The position numbers and the translations under genes were made by a program. A DNA stretch of 64,000 nt, from the NCBI GenBank assembly GCA_009782215.1, contig WRKO01000009.1:1-64000 (forward strand). The letters run 5' to 3'. Source of the DNA: Oscillospiraceae bacterium. Its GTDB lineage: Bacteria > Bacillota > Clostridia > Oscillospirales > UBA929. Below are positions 27,382 to 35,700 of the stretch, piece by piece; position 1 is the stretch's first letter, and each line of letters starts with the position of its first letter. The notes beneath the pieces were generated by a model, which searched no databases, had not been told where the DNA came from, and saw only the letters and a list, made by a program, of their open reading frames with translations.

Positions 27382-29578
27382 AATCATCCCCAACGCGGGA
27401 TATTGCAGGGGTGTGGCCCGGGCGGTCAGGATGGCGGCGGACGCCGCGCCCTGTTATACGCTTGGCCCGCTGATTCACAATCGCCGCGCGGTGAGCGAGC
27501 TGGAAGCGGCCGGCGTGCGCGTCATAGAATCGGTGGATGAATTGCCCGAAGGCGGCACGCTGATTATCCGCACCCACGGGGCTTCGCCAGACTTATACGC
27601 CGAGCTGGAGGAGCGGGGAATCAGCTATCTGGACGCCACCTGCCCTGATGTGAGGAAGATACACACGCTTGTGTCCGCCGAAAGTGAGGGGGGAAGGCTT
27701 CTCCTTCTTTTTGGCGACCCGTCGCACCCGGAGGTAAAGGCGACCGTGGCTTGGTGCCGTGAATGCATTGTGTTTTCTGAATTTGAGCGGTTGAAAGAGC
27801 TTGCCGCGGATGCGGATAAGCCGATTACGATGGCGGCTCAGACAACCGCCGAATCGGCGATTTATGAAAAATGCCGTGAATTTCTTAAAAAAGAGTATAC
27901 AAACGCGAAAATTCTTGATACAATATGCGGTGCAACCATTTTGCGTCAGTGGCAAACGGCGGAGTTATCGCGTCGGGCGGGCTTCATGGTTGTTGTGGGA
28001 GACCCGTCGAGCGCCAACACGAGGCACTTGGCAGCGGTGTGCGAATGTCCGGTTTTTATTGTGGAGGGCGGAAACGAAGTCCGCGCTTTGATGAAAGCCA
28101 ATCAGGGCATTATGAGCGGCGTATCGCCGCTTGGCGTTACCGCAGGCGCTTCCACCCCGTCCGCCATCATTGAGGAGGTAGTGTCACATATGAATGAAGA
28201 ACTCAGCGGCCTGACGCCGCAGGACGAACAGTCCCAAGAGCAAAATCAAGAACAGCAGCTCAGCGCGGAGCCGACCTTTGAGGAAATGCTGGAGGATTCC
28301 CTGCGCCCGCTGCACACCGGCGAAAAAATCACCGGCGTCATCACCGGCATTTCGCCTACCGAGATACAGGTCGATTTGGGCAGCAAGCACGCCGCTTATA
28401 TCCCGCTGAACGAGCTGACGGACGACCCTGCCGTTGACCCCCATTCGCTGGTCAAGATTGGCGACGAAATCGAAACGTATATCATGCGCGTCAATGACGT
28501 TGAGGGGACGGCCATGCTCAGCAAGCGGCGCTTAGACACCGTTAAGAGCTGGGAAGACGTTGAATCGGCGCAGGAATCGCACGCTATATTAGAGGGAATC
28601 GTCGTTGAGGAAAACAAGGGCGGCGTTGTCGTCTCGGTCAGGGGTGTCCGTATCTTTGTGCCGGCCTCACAGACCGGGCTGCCCAGAGAGGCTCCGATGA
28701 GCGACCTTTTGAAGCAGAAGGTACGCTTGCGCGTGACAGAATTCCACCGTTCCCGCCGCCGCGTGGTCGGTTCCATCCGTTCCGTGTCGCAGGAGGATCG
28801 CCGCTCCGCCGCAAAAGCCGTGTGGGACAACGTGGAGGCCGGAAAGCAGTATAGGGGAGTCGTCAAGTCGATGACCGCGTACGGTGTTTTTGTGGATATC
28901 GGCGGTGTGGACGGGCTTGTGCATCTCTCAGAGCTTTCATGGCAGCGGCTGAAAGCGCCCACCGATTATGTCAATGTCGGCGACGAGCTGGACGTTACCG
29001 TCATCAGCGTGGATAGGGAAAAGCACCGTATCTCGCTGAGCCACCGCAAGCCGGAAGACAACCCTTGGCTGAAATTTGTCAACGTGTTCAATGTGGGCGA
29101 CGTCGTCAAGGTCAAGGTCAACAAGCTGATGGCGTTCGGCGCGTTTGCCGAAATCACTCCCGGTGTTGACGGGCTGATTCACATATCTCAGCTTTCTGAC
29201 CGCCGTATCGGAAAGCCGTCAGAAATCGTCAACGAGGGGGATACCATCGACGTCAAAATCACCGACATCGACCTCATCCGTAAAAAGATTTCTCTCTCTG
29301 CCCGCGCCCTCATTGAGCCGGAGCCGGAAGAGCAGTTTGACACCGGGCCGGACGAAATTGTCGCCATGTCTGACGAGACGGAAACGATTGTCGCGGAGAA
29401 GCTGGACATTGCGCCGGAAGAGCCGCCTGCCGAATCCACTGAGACCATTGAAATCATTGAAGAAGAGCCGGTGGCGGAGACGGCTGAAGAACCGGCCGAA
29501 ACGCACATAGAAGAAACCGCGGAAGAAGCTGCCGAAGAAACGAAAGAAGAGACTCCCGCAGAGTCATCGGAAGAATAA
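27362..29578 (+). CDS. ispH-rpsA: Fused IspH (HMBPP reductase) and ribosomal protein S1
   Basis: The N-terminal half (about 1-285) is IspH, the [4Fe-4S] enzyme making IPP and DMAPP in the MEP pathway. Cluster ligands are Cys15, Cys94 and Cys189, with the substrate residues in GPLIHN, RTHGAS, SHPEV and SSANT. The C-terminal half has four S1 RNA-binding repeats at about 319-390, 405-475, 492-562 and 578-650. An acidic tail rich in Glu, Thr and Ala ends the protein. The fusion is uninterrupted and is a known Clostridial arrangement. With ispA and dxs also present, the MEP route is used. Confidence 0.96.
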   Translation: MLSNRIEIIPNAGYCRGVARAVRMAADAAPCYTLGPLIHNRRAVSELEAAGVRVIESVDELPEGGTLIIRTHGASPDLYAELEERGISYLDATCPDVRKIHTLVSAESEGGRLLLLFGDPSHPEVKATVAWCRECIVFSEFERLKELAADADKPITMAAQTTAESAIYEKCREFLKKEYTNAKILDTICGATILRQWQTAELSRRAGFMVVVGDPSSANTRHLAAVCECPVFIVEGGNEVRALMKANQGIMSGVSPLGVTAGASTPSAIIEEVVSHMNEELSGLTPQDEQSQEQNQEQQLSAEPTFEEMLEDSLRPLHTGEKITGVITGISPTEIQVDLGSKHAAYIPLNELTDDPAVDPHSLVKIGDEIETYIMRVNDVEGTAMLSKRRLDTVKSWEDVESAQESHAILEGIVVEENKGGVVVSVRGVRIFVPASQTGLPREAPMSDLLKQKVRLRVTEFHRSRRRVVGSIRSVSQEDRRSAAKAVWDNVEAGKQYRGVVKSMTAYGVFVDIGGVDGLVHLSELSWQRLKAPTDYVNVGDELDVTVISVDREKHRISLSHRKPEDNPWLKFVNVFNVGDVVKVKVNKLMAFGAFAEITPGVDGLIHISQLSDRRIGKPSEIVNEGDTIDVKITDIDLIRKKISLSARALIEPEPEEQFDTGPDEIVAMSDETETIVAEKLDIAPEEPPAESTETIEIIEEEPVAETAEEPAETHIEETAEEAAEETKEETPAESSEE

Positions 29579-29590
29579 CCCTCAATAAAT

Positions 29591-29627
29591 ACACCGCCTT
29601 TGGTTAGAATATATCCAAAGGCGGTGT
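29591..29627 (+). terminator. Terminator hairpin whose stem holds the next gene's ribosome site
   Basis: A perfect 13-bp inverted repeat (29591-29603 with 29615-29627) and 11-base loop follow ispH-rpsA, with TTATT after it. The downstream ATG is at 29633, and its only Shine-Dalgarno-like sequence (AAAGGCGG, 29617-29624) is inside the 3' arm of the stem. Confidence 0.75.
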
Positions 29628-29632
29628 TTATT

Positions 29633-31276
29633 ATGTTCAGAAAGTTGTTTATATGGATAATTCTGCTCTGCAATGTATCCCCCTGCATCGCGCTGCCCTA
29701 CGAGAGCCTAACCTATCTCTACGGCGGCACAAGCCCCATTTACCAAAATAACATAGCCCGTACGCGGGGGAATCTTTCCACCGTTGCCGCCGACTATTTC
29801 CACATCGACGGAAACGGAAACGCCGCGCTTTCAAAAACGCCCGACAGACTCTTTATCCAAGCGCGGCAGCGGGAAGGGATTCGCGTCATTGCGTTCGTAT
29901 CCAACCACTGGGATCGTGAGGCAGGGCGGAAAGCAATGGCGAAGCGCGCGTCGGTGGCGGCGACGCTGACTTATTGGGTAGAGCATTACGGTTTGGACGG
30001 TATTGATGTGGACATTGAAAACCTCACACATGCCGATCAGAATGATTTTACCGATTTTGTCCGTATGTTGAGTCATTTGCTGCCGAAGGACAAGCGCTTG
30101 AGCGTGGCGGTCGCCGCCAACCCGTACCGGCTGACCACCGGCTGGCACGGGCAGTATGACTACGCCGAGCTGGGGCGTTTATGCAATGTGGTGATGCTGA
30201 TGACGTACGACCAGTCCTACGAGGGGAGCGCCGCCGGGCCGGTCGCGTCTTACAACTTTACCGAGGCGTCGGTTACCGAGGCCTTGCGGCATATCCCCAA
30301 GGAAAAGCTGGTGATGGGTATTCCGTTCTATGGGCGCTACTGGGCGTCGCTGAACAACGGGACAAAAATCGCCGGGCGGGCGTTCACCGTCTCGGATATC
30401 GACACCATCACCAAGCATTACGCCTCCGGCTTGTGGTATGACGAGGGGAATCACTGCGCCCGCGCCGCCGTGACCGTAAAAAGTACCGACCCCGCTATCG
30501 GGTTGTGGGGCGGCAGGCATCTGGCGGCGGGGACGTATGACATTTGGTATGAAAACGAGCAGTCTTACGCGGCGCGGATGGCTTTGTGCCGGAAGTATGA
30601 CATCCTCGGCGTTGGAAGCTGGGCGCTGGGGCAGGAGCCGGAACGGGTATGGACGGGTTACCGCTTATGGCTGGGCGGCGTCCCGTTTGCCGATCTCGCG
30701 GGGCATTGGGCGGAGGAGGCGATGGCGGGGCTGTATGAGCTGGATGTCCTCTCGGGCGTGGGGAGCGCGCGCTGCGAGCCGGACAGGCCGGTCACCCGCG
30801 CCGAAGTCTGCGTCCTGCTTTGCAAGCTGCTGGACGTTCCGCCCCAGACGCCCTCCTCCGCGGCGCCCGCCGAAATCCGAAACCACTGGGCCGCGCCCTA
30901 TCTGTGGAGTGCCGTACGGCGGGGTTTGATGGCGGGGGACAGCGGCGAGCACCCGCTCTACAGGCCGTCCGACCCGGTGACCCGCGCCGAGCTGGCGGCG
31001 TTCTGCGCCAACGCGCTGCATGTTCCGGGCGCAATTGACTACAATCAGGCGCATTTCCCGGACGTCGCGCCGCCGATGTGGTTCAACAACGCCGTCGTTA
31101 CACTGCGCGTTTTCGGCGTTATGAGCGGGCTGCCGGACGGCAGCTTTCAGCCCTACGGCGGCGCGACCCGCGCTGAAGCGTCCAGCGTGATTTTCAAAAT
31201 GCTCAACACCGAGCGCAAGGACTTCTCCGGGCAGCTCCAGCGCGCACGCCCACCGTATGTGCTGGATCCGAGGTAG
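29633..31276 (+). CDS. GH18 glycosidase with three SLH domains
   Basis: A Sec signal peptide (FRKLFIWIILLCNVSP) leads to a GH18 catalytic domain (about 25-345) of the spore-cortex/YaaH type. The catalytic motif DGIDVDIE ends in Glu129; MTYD and GIPFYGRYW are also conserved. The C-terminal 200 residues form three SLH repeats (FADLAGHWAEEAM; RNHWAAPYLW; FPDVAPPMWFNNAV). GH18 enzymes of this type hydrolyse chitin-like or N-acetylglucosamine linkages, possibly in peptidoglycan. The substrate is unknown. The SLH end indicates surface anchoring. Confidence 0.92.
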   Translation: MFRKLFIWIILLCNVSPCIALPYESLTYLYGGTSPIYQNNIARTRGNLSTVAADYFHIDGNGNAALSKTPDRLFIQARQREGIRVIAFVSNHWDREAGRKAMAKRASVAATLTYWVEHYGLDGIDVDIENLTHADQNDFTDFVRMLSHLLPKDKRLSVAVAANPYRLTTGWHGQYDYAELGRLCNVVMLMTYDQSYEGSAAGPVASYNFTEASVTEALRHIPKEKLVMGIPFYGRYWASLNNGTKIAGRAFTVSDIDTITKHYASGLWYDEGNHCARAAVTVKSTDPAIGLWGGRHLAAGTYDIWYENEQSYAARMALCRKYDILGVGSWALGQEPERVWTGYRLWLGGVPFADLAGHWAEEAMAGLYELDVLSGVGSARCEPDRPVTRAEVCVLLCKLLDVPPQTPSSAAPAEIRNHWAAPYLWSAVRRGLMAGDSGEHPLYRPSDPVTRAELAAFCANALHVPGAIDYNQAHFPDVAPPMWFNNAVVTLRVFGVMSGLPDGSFQPYGGATRAEASSVIFKMLNTERKDFSGQLQRARPPYVLDPR

Positions 31277-31281
31277 GGGGC

Positions 31282-31323
31282 AGTTGATAGTTGACAGTGG
31301 ATAGTTGATAGTTGACAGTTGGG
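31282..31323. repeat. Heptanucleotide tandem repeat, copy 1 (six units)
   Basis: Six consecutive 7-base units of the type AGTTGAT, AGTTGAC or AGTGGAT run from 31282 to 31323, directly upstream of a toxin-antitoxin promoter. Similar arrays occur at 32049 and, inside a coding region, at 36212. Confidence 0.9.
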
Positions 31324-31388
31324 GGGACGGGGGGTTTACAAGAGTAGGGGGATGCGTTATAATGTAGTCAAAAGGGGGTGCTTCTGTG
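31317..31388 (+). repeat. Duplicated promoter-leader-start cassette, copy 1
   Basis: Bases 31317-31388 match 32077-32148 (constant offset of 760) with three mismatches. The segment covers the promoter TTTACA (31335-31340), a 17-base spacer, TATAAT (31358-31363), the G-rich ribosome site and the GTG start codon. Confidence 0.9.
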
Positions 31389-31613
31389 AACGAGACTGTT
31401 ATGAACGCGAGTGCGTTGCCGTCGTTTTTGGCGGAGACGCTTAAAACCGGCAGAATACGGGTGCGAGAGAACAACCGCGTCGTTACGATAGAGCCTGTTG
31501 ACGAAAAGCCGGATTGCACAGCCGGATTGCGCGGTATTCTTGCGGATTGTCCCGAAATGTCCGCAGATAAATTCGCAGAGCGCAAACGCGCGGACAAGGT
31601 GCTTGACCGATGA
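31386..31613 (+). CDS. Antitoxin of a PIN-domain toxin-antitoxin pair
   Basis: A 75-residue acidic and basic mixed protein beginning with GTG after a G-rich ribosome site. It contains a short strand-rich part (KTGRIRVRENNRVVTIEPV) and a helical C-terminus (EMSADKFAERKRADKVLDR), as in small antitoxins that wrap round a PIN toxin. I cannot assign it to a named antitoxin fold with confidence. Its end overlaps the toxin start by four bases, which strongly supports a two-gene module. Confidence 0.75.
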   Translation: MNETVMNASALPSFLAETLKTGRIRVRENNRVVTIEPVDEKPDCTAGLRGILADCPEMSADKFAERKRADKVLDR

Positions 31614-32029
31614 CCCGCCGATACGTTCTCGACGCTTGCGCATTGCTTGCCTTGCTCCGCGACGAAGAAGGGGCGGATATGGTCGCCGGCGTCATCAACG
31701 CCGCAAATGCCGGTGAAGCCGACGCCGCAATCCATAAAGCCAATTTGCTTGAAGTCTACTATGACGTCTACCGCTTCGCCGGCAAAGCAAAGGCCGACGA
31801 AATCATCCGGGAAATAAAAGCCTGCCCGATATCCGTTATCTCCGATATCAGTGACGCCCTGTTTGAAGAAGCGGGGCGTTTTAAGGCGTCGTACAACATC
31901 TCCTTCGCCGATACCTTCGCCCTCGCAACCGCCTCCGTCACCGGCGCCGCCCTGCTCACGACCGATCACCACGAAATGGATAGAATAGAACAGACAGAGC
32001 AAACTGTCAAATTCCAATGGGTACGCTGA
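31610..32029 (+). CDS. PIN-domain ribonuclease toxin (VapC-like)
   Basis: The PIN fold is visible from the N-terminal Asp (YVLDACALLALL) through a conserved Glu (ANLLEVYYDVY) to the C-terminal acidic pair (FADTFALATAS and LLTTDHHEMD). These four acidic residues bind the metal that cleaves RNA. Length is 139. It overlaps its antitoxin and is followed by a second copy of the promoter cassette. Confidence 0.85.
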   Translation: MTRRYVLDACALLALLRDEEGADMVAGVINAANAGEADAAIHKANLLEVYYDVYRFAGKAKADEIIREIKACPISVISDISDALFEEAGRFKASYNISFADTFALATASVTGAALLTTDHHEMDRIEQTEQTVKFQWVR

Positions 32030-32048
32030 CCCACACAGCCCACGGCTC

Positions 32049-32083
32049 AGTTGATAGTGGATAGTTGACAGTTGATAGTTGGG
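32049..32083. repeat. Heptanucleotide tandem repeat, copy 2 (five units)
   Basis: Five 7-base units (AGTTGAT, AGTGGAT, AGTTGAC, AGTTGAT, AGTTGGG) precede the second toxin-antitoxin promoter. Unit order and number differ from copy 1. Confidence 0.9.
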
Positions 32084-32148
32084 GGGGCGGGGGGTTTACA
32101 AGAGTAGGGGGATGCGTTATAATGTAGTCAAAAGGGGGGGCGTCTGTG
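32077..32148 (+). repeat. Duplicated promoter-leader-start cassette, copy 2
   Basis: This is the second copy of the 72-bp segment: TTTACA (32095-32100), 17-base spacer, TATAAT (32118-32123), G-rich ribosome site and a GTG at 32146. The gene behind it is unrelated to that behind copy 1. Confidence 0.9.
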
Positions 32149-32355
32149 ATGAGTGAAATCCTGTTTTATATCGAAGAGTCCGCAGACGGAGGGTTTGAAG
32201 CCAGCGCGGTGAACCATTCCATCTTTACGCAGTGCGACGACTACGCCGAACTGCCCGACACGCTGCGCGACGCTGTGCGCTGCCACTTCGACGAGGGAGA
32301 AGTCCCCGCGCTGATTCGGATGCACCTCGTGAGGGACGAGGTCATCGCCGTATGA
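32146..32355 (+). CDS. hicB: Short HicB-like antitoxin
   Basis: A 69-residue protein with the N-terminal strand-loop-helix pattern of the HicB/DUF1902 fold (ILFYIEESADGGFEASAVNHSIFTQ, read in part, then ELPDTLRDAVRCHF). There is no C-terminal DNA-binding domain, so it may neutralise but not bind DNA. The GTG at 32146 matches the start position in the duplicated cassette; an ATG immediately follows. It overlaps hicA by four bases. Confidence 0.75.
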   Translation: MMSEILFYIEESADGGFEASAVNHSIFTQCDDYAELPDTLRDAVRCHFDEGEVPALIRMHLVRDEVIAV

Positions 32356-32585
32356 AATTGCCGCGCGATGTTGACGCAGACCAGTTGGTTCGCGTCTTGG
32401 TGCGTTGCGGTTACAGCGTATCAAGGCAGACCGGAAGCCACATCAGACTGCAAAAACAGGACGGAACACACCAAATAACCATCCCAAATCACAGCCCCAT
32501 CAAAATCGGGACGCTGCAAAGCATTTTGAAAGATGTTTGCCGCGAAAACAACATGGGCATGGCGGACTTGTCTGCTATGCTATAA
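32352..32585 (+). CDS. hicA: HicA-family mRNA interferase toxin
   Basis: The 77-residue protein is a textbook HicA: DADQLVRVLVRCGYSV, then the catalytic RQTGSHIRL (His present), then TIPNHSPIKIGTLQSILK. The ATG at 32352 overlaps the antitoxin stop. The order is antitoxin then toxin, the reverse of the hicAB pair at 9141. The two modules are therefore not recent copies of one another. Confidence 0.88.
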   Translation: MKLPRDVDADQLVRVLVRCGYSVSRQTGSHIRLQKQDGTHQITIPNHSPIKIGTLQSILKDVCRENNMGMADLSAML

Positions 32586-32671
32586 CCAACCCACATCCCC
32601 CGCACGCCCGACGGTGGGGGGGTGGATTTTGTTTTTACACAGAATTTACAAAGAAATTTTTAGCGTTTTAC

Positions 32672-32700
32672 TTGCTTTTTGCTTTCGGGCGTGATATACT
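32672..32700 (+). promoter_or_regulatory. Promoter of the beta-helix SLH gene
   Basis: TTGCTT (32672-32677), 17-base spacer, TATACT (32695-32700), followed by a 72-base leader to the ATG. Confidence 0.7.
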
Positions 32701-32772
32701 ACACAAGGTGTGCCATGCGCCGCCCCGCTACTACCCGGGGCGGTGACACTTAAATTACAGGGGGACAACTCT

Positions 32773-35700
32773 ATGAAACGCTCAACACTCAAAAAATCCA
32801 CCGCAAGACTCCTCGTCGCGGTCATGCTCCTCTCCATCTGGCTACCGACGGTGGTTTTGCCGACGGTGGCGGTGGTGACGGATTTTGAGAAATTGAACCT
32901 CGCAATAATCGCGTTCAACGGCGGCAGTGGGGATATGGTGATAGAGATTAGTGGTGAGATAGAGGTTGAAGAGACTCTGAATATAACGAACACTTCTGAC
33001 ACACTCACAATCACGGGCGGTGAGCTTAAACGCTACGTTGGGGACTTTTTTGATTCTACTAAAGTAGCACATCTAGGCTCGTTTTTTTTCGTGGATGAGG
33101 ATGCTACGCTTATTTTGCAGGGCGTTACGATTGACGGAAGTTTGGACGTGAATGACATTAACCCACCTAGTGGTTCTCCTGTGCCGGAGACGCTTATTTT
33201 TGTAGCAGGGACATTTGAAATGGAAACAGACGCGGTGCTGAAGGATAATATACTTATTGCTGATCTGGGAGAGGAACGCAGACCCAATAACGGCGGCGCG
33301 GTGATTATAGCCGGCGGCGGCGAGTTCAATATGAAAGGCGGTACGATTAGCGGCAACAAAGCCAACGTAGGCGCTGCTGTAGCTATTGCCGAGAACGGCG
33401 AGTTCAACATGAACGGTGGTACGATTAGCGGCAATACAACCGAGGGAAGCGGCGGTGCTGTAGCTATTGCCGAGAACGGCACGTTCAACATGAGCGGCGG
33501 GACGATTAGCGACAACGAATCTGGATGGTGGGGCGGCGCGGTAGTTGTAAGCGGCGCGTTCTATATGAGCGGCACAGCCGTGATTACGGACAATAATGCA
33601 GAAACCGGCGGTGCTGTGTATGTAGGTGCGGATGGCGCGTTCATCATGGGCGGCGGGACGATTAGCAGCAACGAAGCCGATACATTCGGCGGCGCGGTGT
33701 ACATACGAGGCGGCTTGTTTATGGATTGTACGTGTGATGATTCATGCTGTGATCCTTGTTTGTGTGACGGCGATTCAGTTTGCGAGAACTGTGTCTTCTC
33801 TAGCGGCACGTTTGACATGGAGGGCGGCACGATTAGCGGCAACGAAGCTGGATGGGACGGCGGCGCGGTGTATATAAGCGACGGCACGTTTACCATGAGC
33901 GACGGCACGGTTAGCGGCAACGAAGCCGAACGAGGCGGCGCGGTGTATGTAAGCGACGGCACGTTTGACATGGAGGGCGGCACGATTAGTGTCAACGAGG
34001 CAGACACCGGCGGCGCGGTGTATATAGGTGGCGGCATATTCGCCATGACCGGCGGAGAGATTACAGATAACGTATCGACAGACAAAAGCGGCGCGGTATT
34101 CGTAGAAGGTGACGGCACATTTAGTTTAGGCGACGCCTTGATTGAAGATAACGATGGAATAAAGATGACGGGCGGAAGTTTGATACTCAGCGATGACATT
34201 ACGCTGAGAGAGCAAATCTGTATTGTGCCGCCGGGCCCAACCGAACAACCGACTGTACTTATAGACGGCAAAAACAAGTCCATCAAGAGAGGTATCGCGG
34301 GTGACCTTATCACCATAGACGCCAGTACGCTTACGGAAGACCGAACCGGAACCCTTACGCTCAAAGACATCATCCTAGACGGCAACAACGCCGTCGCGCC
34401 TTATGCCACAAACGGCGGCGGGTCACTTGTACGCGCCGTGGGTGCTGACGTCGGAGTAGGCGAAGTCATCCTCGACGGCACGGTGCTGCAAAACAACATC
34501 TTCACCGGCGGCACGGGCGGCGGCGTATTTGTGGACGGCTACGGCAAGCTCACCATGAACGCAGACTCAATCATTCGCGGCAATACCGCTGAATGGGGCG
34601 GCGGTGTGTATGTGGGTCAAGACGGCGAGTTTACCATGAAGGCAAACTCAGTCATTCGCGGCAATACCGCTGATGAAAATGGCGGCGGCGTGTATGTGGG
34701 CACTGACGTCGAGTTTACCATGAACGGCATCATCGAAGAGAATGAAGCCGAGGAAGGCGGCGGTGTGTATGTGTATGTTGCCGGCGAACTTATCATGCTG
34801 CCCGGCTCTAGGATTAGCGGCAACCTTGCCGAGTACGGCGGCGGCGTATATTTGAGCCACAACGAATTTGCAAGCGAGGGCGGCGCATTTACCATGAGAG
34901 GCGGCGAGATTTCTTTCAACACGGCGACCGAGTTTGGCGGCGGCGTAATTGTTCGTGCAGAAAGTACGTTTGACATGGTCTTCGGCGCGATTGGGTTTAA
35001 TGAAGCGTTGATGGAAACTGTTGTATATGAAGGCGGGCATGATGTGGATGTGAATTTGGACGCGGGCGGCGTATTCACCATGCAGGGCGGCGCAATCGCG
35101 AATTTTGAGGATAAGATAGAAAACGCCGTTTATATCTACGACGAGTTGGATAATGATACCGGCTTTGCTTTCCCCGGCTCGGCTGGTAACGGTATCTTGA
35201 TAGCGTGGGACGGCGTCAGTAAAGAAACTGACACCGGATTGACGGTGTACTCGAACGGGGTTGAAGTGGATAACCCGGTGGATGGCAAAGGAACGGCTTG
35301 GTGGGTAAATCCGCTCCATTTCATGGACATGGGCGGCACTGCTGGCTTCATGTCCGCGCCGGACGCGGAGCCGAATGAAGACTGCGGCAACCCGAACTGT
35401 GAGTGCGACCCGTGTTCCGGCATCGGCTGCGAGTGCGACCCCGGCAGCGGCAACGGGAACGGCAACGGCGGCGATTATGTATACGTTTCGCCGTCGCCGA
35501 GCGCGGAGCCGACGAAGGACAGGGATGTTGTGTACATCTACGGCGACGGGGAGCTGATTAAGGAGTTTTCGCTGAACGAGCTTTGGGCGGATACCGAGGG
35601 CTTGGCGATGCTGATGACGGTCGAGGGCGAGTATGAGGAGCTGCGGATTGACGTGCCGGTTTGGTGGTTTGGGGAAGAGGAGAGAGCCGGCGCGGAGCTG

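Noticed and set aside
27362-29578. Possible frameshift joining two separate genes ispH and rpsA
   Set aside because: The frame is continuous, both halves have all their motifs, and this fusion is established in Clostridia.
31282-32083. Tandem 7-base arrays as a possible CRISPR array
   Set aside because: Units are contiguous with no spacers and far too short; no cas genes are present.
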